From Bacteriovoracales bacterium (GTDB taxonomy: Bacteria; Bdellovibrionota; Bacteriovoracia; Bacteriovoracales; Bacteriovoracaceae): 9,360 nucleotides of DNA. Positions 6,603 to 9,360 of this stretch are shown here, piece after piece. The stretch covers positions 1 through 9,360 of the forward strand of contig SKGZ01000201.1 of assembly GCA_007117175.1 (NCBI GenBank), read 5' to 3'. The notes under the pieces were generated by a model. It was not told where the DNA came from. It made no database searches and saw only the letters and a program-made list of their open reading frames with translations. Position numbers and translations under genes: made by a program. Position 1 is the first letter of the stretch, and each line of letters opens with the position of its first letter.

Positions 6603-6628
6603 ATGTTTATGCGCAGGATTAATAGCTT

Positions 6629-6637
6629 TGCTATAAT
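6629..6637 (+). promoter_or_regulatory. Extended -10 promoter giving a probable leaderless transcript
   Basis: TGCTATAAT is a perfect extended -10 element (TGnTATAAT). The hexamer ends 6 nt before ATG 6644, so initiation at the usual distance would fall on or next to the A of the start codon. The six intervening bases (ATTCCT) hold no Shine-Dalgarno sequence, which agrees with leaderless translation. No clear -35 box is needed or seen. A second perfect TATAAT at 6591-6596, inside the palindromes, is an alternative that would give a normal leader but no evident ribosome site. Confidence 0.5.
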
Positions 6638-6643
6638 ATTCCT

Positions 6644-7348
6644 ATGAAAATTCTATCAGTTGCATTACTTCTTTTTTGCCAATTTCTTCGAGCTGAATTG
6701 GATTGCTCTTTGCACCTTAAAAGTCCAATTGCTCTTAATCATTATTTTGTTGAAGAGATTATGAAATTAGCTCCCCAGAAAGCAAAGCAAATTAAGAAAA
6801 TTTCAGCAGGTGTGGACGGGCAGGACATTGTTTTTTGGAGAGGTTTACCCAAGGGGGTACAGGTCATTGATGGTAAAGAATTAGGAGTTTTAAGGCATTA
6901 TAGCAATGATATTCAGGAAATTATCAAGTCGGGAGGTTTAAGAGCTGGAGTGAGACCTTATATTTATCCACTGGCCCATCAAAGAGATTTGTATGTTGAT
7001 CTGCAAGGTCTTTTTTTAACTAAGCCAGAGTTTGACCCCAGAAGACTTTGGATGGGCTATTCAAACAAAACTCCTTATATTGATTTGACTTTACCTGAGG
7101 GTTTGAAAGTTTTAAGGATAGAGCCAGGTGTTTATTTAATTCCCAGTGCAAGCTATAAACCTAAGTGGTTAAGACAGGCTTATCAGAGCTATAAAGAATC
7201 TGGCAAGGCCAGTGCTAGCTTACAAAGTTATCTTGAGCAACAAAGCCAAATTTATCCTTTTGATCTTCCAGTGCTCTTCCTAGAACTTGATTTTAAAGGT
7301 AAGAATTCATCTTCGGTGGTTAAGCAAATAATTTTTAAGAATGATTGA
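6644..7348 (+). CDS. Exported protein resembling an ADP-ribosyltransferase-type fold
   Basis: 234 residues with a Sec signal peptide (MKILSVALLLFCQFLRA, cleavage near 17). The mature part has Cys21 near its N-terminus. Residues 82-102 read VLRHYSN, then a helix IQEIIKSGGLRAG, followed by GLFLTKPEF (122-130). A His-Tyr/Thr-Ser strand, an 'I..I..SG.L' helix and a 'G-aromatic-L-T' strand in this order occur in many ADP-ribosyltransferase-like families, including polymorphic toxin ARTs. Phe124 sits where Tyr is usual. A candidate acidic third residue is Glu214 in FLELDF, but its assignment is uncertain. The resemblance is by motif order only and catalytic activity is not shown. No immunity gene is evident; the neighbouring gene encodes an exported putative protease. 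The gene is preceded by palindromes and a probable leaderless promoter, so it is likely transcribed separately from the paralogue pair. Confidence 0.8.
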   Translation: MKILSVALLLFCQFLRAELDCSLHLKSPIALNHYFVEEIMKLAPQKAKQIKKISAGVDGQDIVFWRGLPKGVQVIDGKELGVLRHYSNDIQEIIKSGGLRAGVRPYIYPLAHQRDLYVDLQGLFLTKPEFDPRRLWMGYSNKTPYIDLTLPEGLKVLRIEPGVYLIPSASYKPKWLRQAYQSYKESGKASASLQSYLEQQSQIYPFDLPVLFLELDFKGKNSSSVVKQIIFKND

Positions 7349-7368
7349 TTTGAACCGATACGCCCAAT

Positions 7369-8265
7369 ATGAGGGCGATCTTTTTAGTCATAATGTTAAT
7401 CTTCAGTTTGAATTCATTGAGCGATGAGTTCTTAGATCTTAAGCGGGCAGAGCTTAATAAGAATTGGACCAGTTATAGCCGATTAGAAAAGACTAATATA
7501 CGTCGTCTTTTAGAATTACTCAAAAGCAGTGAAGAGGGGGCAAGACTACTCAGTTCCGCAGAATATCGCGCCTCTAAGTGGGGGATGAGCTTAATTGATT
7601 GTATCAAGGTGGGCAATACATCTTTGACTGATACCACCCTGACTCGCAAATTCACTGCAGGCAATCCTTTTAACGTTAGTTATGAATCAAGGTCGGTTAT
7701 TTATCTTAATCGCAGTTTGAGCGGGGTCCATGCTTTACTGGATTTGGCCCATGAGTTAGTTCACTTCACCAATCGCAAGTCCTTTAATCCCTATGTGGTG
7801 AATTTCAATACCGTAGATTTTGTCAAAGAGACCATTGAAAGTGAGGGAGGAGAAGCTGCTGCATTTGAGATGGAGTGTAAGGTGGCCAAAGAATTTTTTA
7901 ATGAACATGTTTATCATAAGCATGGTTGTCATAAGTATGAGAAGGATGGAGAAATTGATCGCCAGTTATTGGTTGAAAAATTTTACAGTGTGGGTTCTTA
8001 TTGGAGTGAATTTAAGAAGATGGTCAAGGTGGATCAGTTGGAATTAGCCAATAGTAATGATGTGGAGTTTTATTCTTCGGCTTATAGTAAGCCCTATCCG
8101 GTGGCTGCAGTAGAGGAGTACCAGCAAATTATGAGCAGGGCCTGTGCCAATGAAGATAAGAGAATTGAATTATTGGATCTGGCCTTACAAAGATCTCCTG
8201 CTGGTCAGAGTGATTATCAGCATTTTGATGAACTTAAGCAGGTTCATTCTAGTCGTTGCTATTAA
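7369..8265 (+). CDS. Exported HExxH putative zinc metallopeptidase
   Basis: 298 residues with a signal peptide of about 16-18 residues (MRAIFLVIMLIFSLNS). The zinc motif HELVH is at 128-132, in a helix preceded by SLSGVHALLDLA. A Glu-rich helix, ESEGGEAAAFEMEC (157-170), lies about 25-30 residues downstream and can supply the third ligand (Glu157, Glu159 or Glu162). This fits a gluzincin-like arrangement. Five cysteines (78, 170, 187, 259, 297) suit an oxidising compartment. The remaining sequence matches no family I can name. The gene starts 20 nt after the ART-like gene without a clear Shine-Dalgarno sequence, so expression by coupling is likely. Its in-frame upstream region is closed by TGA at 7351, which makes ATG 7369 the longest start. 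Substrate unknown; envelope or extracellular proteolysis is inferred. Confidence 0.85.
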   Translation: MRAIFLVIMLIFSLNSLSDEFLDLKRAELNKNWTSYSRLEKTNIRRLLELLKSSEEGARLLSSAEYRASKWGMSLIDCIKVGNTSLTDTTLTRKFTAGNPFNVSYESRSVIYLNRSLSGVHALLDLAHELVHFTNRKSFNPYVVNFNTVDFVKETIESEGGEAAAFEMECKVAKEFFNEHVYHKHGCHKYEKDGEIDRQLLVEKFYSVGSYWSEFKKMVKVDQLELANSNDVEFYSSAYSKPYPVAAVEEYQQIMSRACANEDKRIELLDLALQRSPAGQSDYQHFDELKQVHSSRCY

Positions 8266-8269
8266 TAGC
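8258..8269. repeat. 12-bp palindrome spanning two convergent stop codons
   Basis: GCTATTAATAGC is a perfect palindrome that holds the TAA of the plus-strand metallopeptidase (8263-8265) and the TAA of the minus-strand gene (8264-8262). Both proteins therefore end in Tyr encoded by TAT before TAA. No T-tract lies on either side, so it is not a canonical bidirectional terminator. Confidence 0.6.
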
Positions 8270-9143
8270 GAATATCAGACAAAATTTGCAAAATTGTTTC
8301 ATTGAGGCGTTTCACTTCTTTTTGTTCAGCTGCTCTGATAAAGGCAATATCGTGGGGAGAAAGACTTTTTCTTTCCAAAATATCAACGGGTAGAGATTTA
8401 CGATAGTTAAATTCCACATCCTGGGAGATCTCAGAGAGGTGAGAGAGTTCTGATTCAAGATGAGGGGGGATAAGCTCTGTGTCAAAAAGTAATTGCAATG
8501 CGCTGACTTTGCTATAGCTAAAGTACAGGGAGGGATTAAGGCGTAGTTGCGCTTGAAAGGAGCTGATTAGTTTTTCAACTAAGCGCTGCTTATCACCTTC
8601 AGACAGTGGTTCTGTTTCAATAAATTGAATGACCATTTCAACCAGCACTTCTTCTTCAAATTCGCCGCACTCCTCTAGGGTACTCAAGCTTTTAAAGACT
8701 TCATCTGGTTTGGAAAAGTGGTCAGCTTCTTTAGTGATGATTTGTAGAACGTCGTTAGCTTTGTGAATTTTTTCATTCACCACTTGATAGAATTCACTAA
8801 TGGTTTGGATCATTTGATCCACGCTGGTGATATTGGGAATTTCTTGATCAAAAAAGTCGTCGGGAATGAGTCGTCGAACAGTCTTCTGGCATTGATCGAT
8901 CACTTGCTTGAGTTCATCGGTATGAGTTTGAAATTTCTCTTGGGTACTGGTGGTCGTTTCTGTTGGTTCCTCCTCCGGCTCTGGTTCCTCTGGTATAACT
9001 GGAGTCTCGGGCTCAGGTGCTTGCTCAACTTCTTCGGGATAATCGTAGTCATCAGGCTCTTGTGAGTTAGAACCACAGCGCGAGAAAATAAAGGCAAGTG
9101 TTGCGATGATGAGAAGAGTGAGAATGATGGTTCTTTTCTTCAT
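8262..9143 (-). CDS. Membrane-anchored or lipoprotein-like acidic protein of unknown function
   Basis: 293 residues. The N-terminus has KKR then a hydrophobic segment (about 5-20) ending in FSRC (Cys23). Arg at -1 makes this a poor lipobox, so either an uncleaved membrane anchor or a degenerate lipoprotein signal is possible. Residues 29-64 are a Pro/Glu-rich acidic linker (EPEPEEEP and similar) with a Thr run at its end, typical of a spacer through the periplasm. The rest (about 70-293) is predicted to be largely helical, with heptad-like stretches and three further cysteines (85, 159 and the anchor-adjacent 23). No known domain was recognised. It begins 23 nt after the stop of an integral membrane protein gene on the same strand, so the two probably form an operon. 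AAAGG lies 14 nt before the ATG, a weak and distant ribosome site. It converges with the metallopeptidase gene, overlapping by 4 bp. Confidence 0.8.
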   Translation of the reverse strand: MKKRTIILTLLIIATLAFIFSRCGSNSQEPDDYDYPEEVEQAPEPETPVIPEEPEPEEEPTETTTSTQEKFQTHTDELKQVIDQCQKTVRRLIPDDFFDQEIPNITSVDQMIQTISEFYQVVNEKIHKANDVLQIITKEADHFSKPDEVFKSLSTLEECGEFEEEVLVEMVIQFIETEPLSEGDKQRLVEKLISSFQAQLRLNPSLYFSYSKVSALQLLFDTELIPPHLESELSHLSEISQDVEFNYRKSLPVDILERKSLSPHDIAFIRAAEQKEVKRLNETILQILSDIRY

Positions 9144-9166
9144 TTTTTTTGACTATACCTTTCAGA

Positions 9167-9360
9167 TTAAGAAGACGCCGATGAATATTGTTTTATTGAT
9201 ATTTTCCACAGGAGTAGGAAGATTGTCCAGAAAATTAAGGTCACTGCGCTGAGTGTGAGCAGCAGGGTGTACTGGGAGTGTAGTAGTACTTTCAGAGGAA
9301 GGGAAACAATGAGCATCAGTGGAATAAGAAAGGTGAAGAGGTGGCGAAAAGAAGAGGAGA
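9167..9360 (-). CDS. C-terminal end of an integral membrane protein (cut by window edge)
   Basis: The minus strand from the edge (first full codon at 9358) to TAA at 9167-9169 encodes 63 residues with two clear hydrophobic helices: about 7-26 (LFTFLIPLMLIVSLPLKVLL) and about 30-52 (ending LIFWTIFLLLWKIS), then a short Lys/Ser tail. The hydrophobic periodicity marks this frame as real over a competing open frame that is polar and irregular. The tight 23-nt spacing to the next gene supports an operon. The family cannot be named from this fragment. Confidence 0.65.
   Translation of the reverse strand, partial: SSSFRHLFTFLIPLMLIVSLPLKVLLHSQYTLLLTLSAVTLIFWTIFLLLWKISIKQYSSASS

Noticed and set aside
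8763..9065. 100-codon open frame on the plus strand
   Set aside because: It lies antisense within the acidic membrane-anchored protein gene, has no ribosome site, and its composition mirrors the Pro/Glu-rich linker on the other strand.
9160..9359. A second open frame on the minus strand at the right edge, about 66 codons
   Set aside because: Its translation is polar and irregular, while the neighbouring frame gives two clean hydrophobic helices and correct spacing to the next gene.
1..9360. CRISPR array, tRNA or rRNA gene, insertion sequence, phage gene
   Set aside because: No regularly spaced repeats, cloverleaf candidates, transposase or integrase motifs were found on either strand by eye.

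Overview
The window looks like a moderately AT-rich chromosomal segment from a Gram-negative bacterium with a diderm envelope. Four consecutive genes encode lipoproteins with lipoboxes suited to outer-membrane sorting, and almost every other gene encodes a Sec-exported or membrane protein. The mix of an LPP20/LpoB/COG3014 lipoprotein operon, many secreted orphan proteins and low GC fits a Bdellovibrio/Bacteriovorax-like organism (Bdellovibrionota). That assignment is an impression from gene content, not something the sequence proves.

Layout. (1) Positions 1-1325, minus strand: a two-component pair, with a PhoB-like response regulator followed after 8 nt by the N-terminal part of a PhoR-like sensor kinase that runs off the left edge. 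(2) Positions 1326-1418: a short divergent intergenic region with a plausible promoter for the plus-strand operon. (3) Positions 1419-5326, plus strand: a tight operon of four lipoproteins (LPP20-like, LPP20-like, LpoB-like, COG3014-like) with gaps of 9 nt, 1 nt and an 11-nt overlap. It probably forms an envelope or peptidoglycan-related module. (4) Positions 5327-5425: a strong intrinsic terminator whose 5' arm can also pair with an upstream repeat, so it could be an attenuator for the next gene. (5) Positions 5426-6515: two tandem paralogous exported proteins of unknown function sharing a Cys-containing CFDAH motif and an FCRxNGRPY motif. (6) Positions 6516-6643: an AT-rich intergenic region with nested palindromes and an extended -10 promoter placed so that transcription would start at the ATG. 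(7) Positions 6644-8265: an exported protein resembling the ADP-ribosyltransferase (ART) fold, then an exported HExxH putative metallopeptidase. (8) Positions 8262-9360, minus strand: a membrane-anchored acidic protein that ends tail-to-tail with the metallopeptidase gene, its stop codon inside a shared 12-bp palindrome, preceded by the C-terminal end of an integral membrane protein cut by the right edge.

The most promising unexplained material is the secreted-protein cluster at 5426-8265: a duplicated unknown family, an ART-like protein and a putative zinc protease, with unusual control signals before the first and third genes. No tRNA, rRNA, CRISPR array, transposase or integrase was seen. 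No gene-free stretch exceeds about 130 bases.
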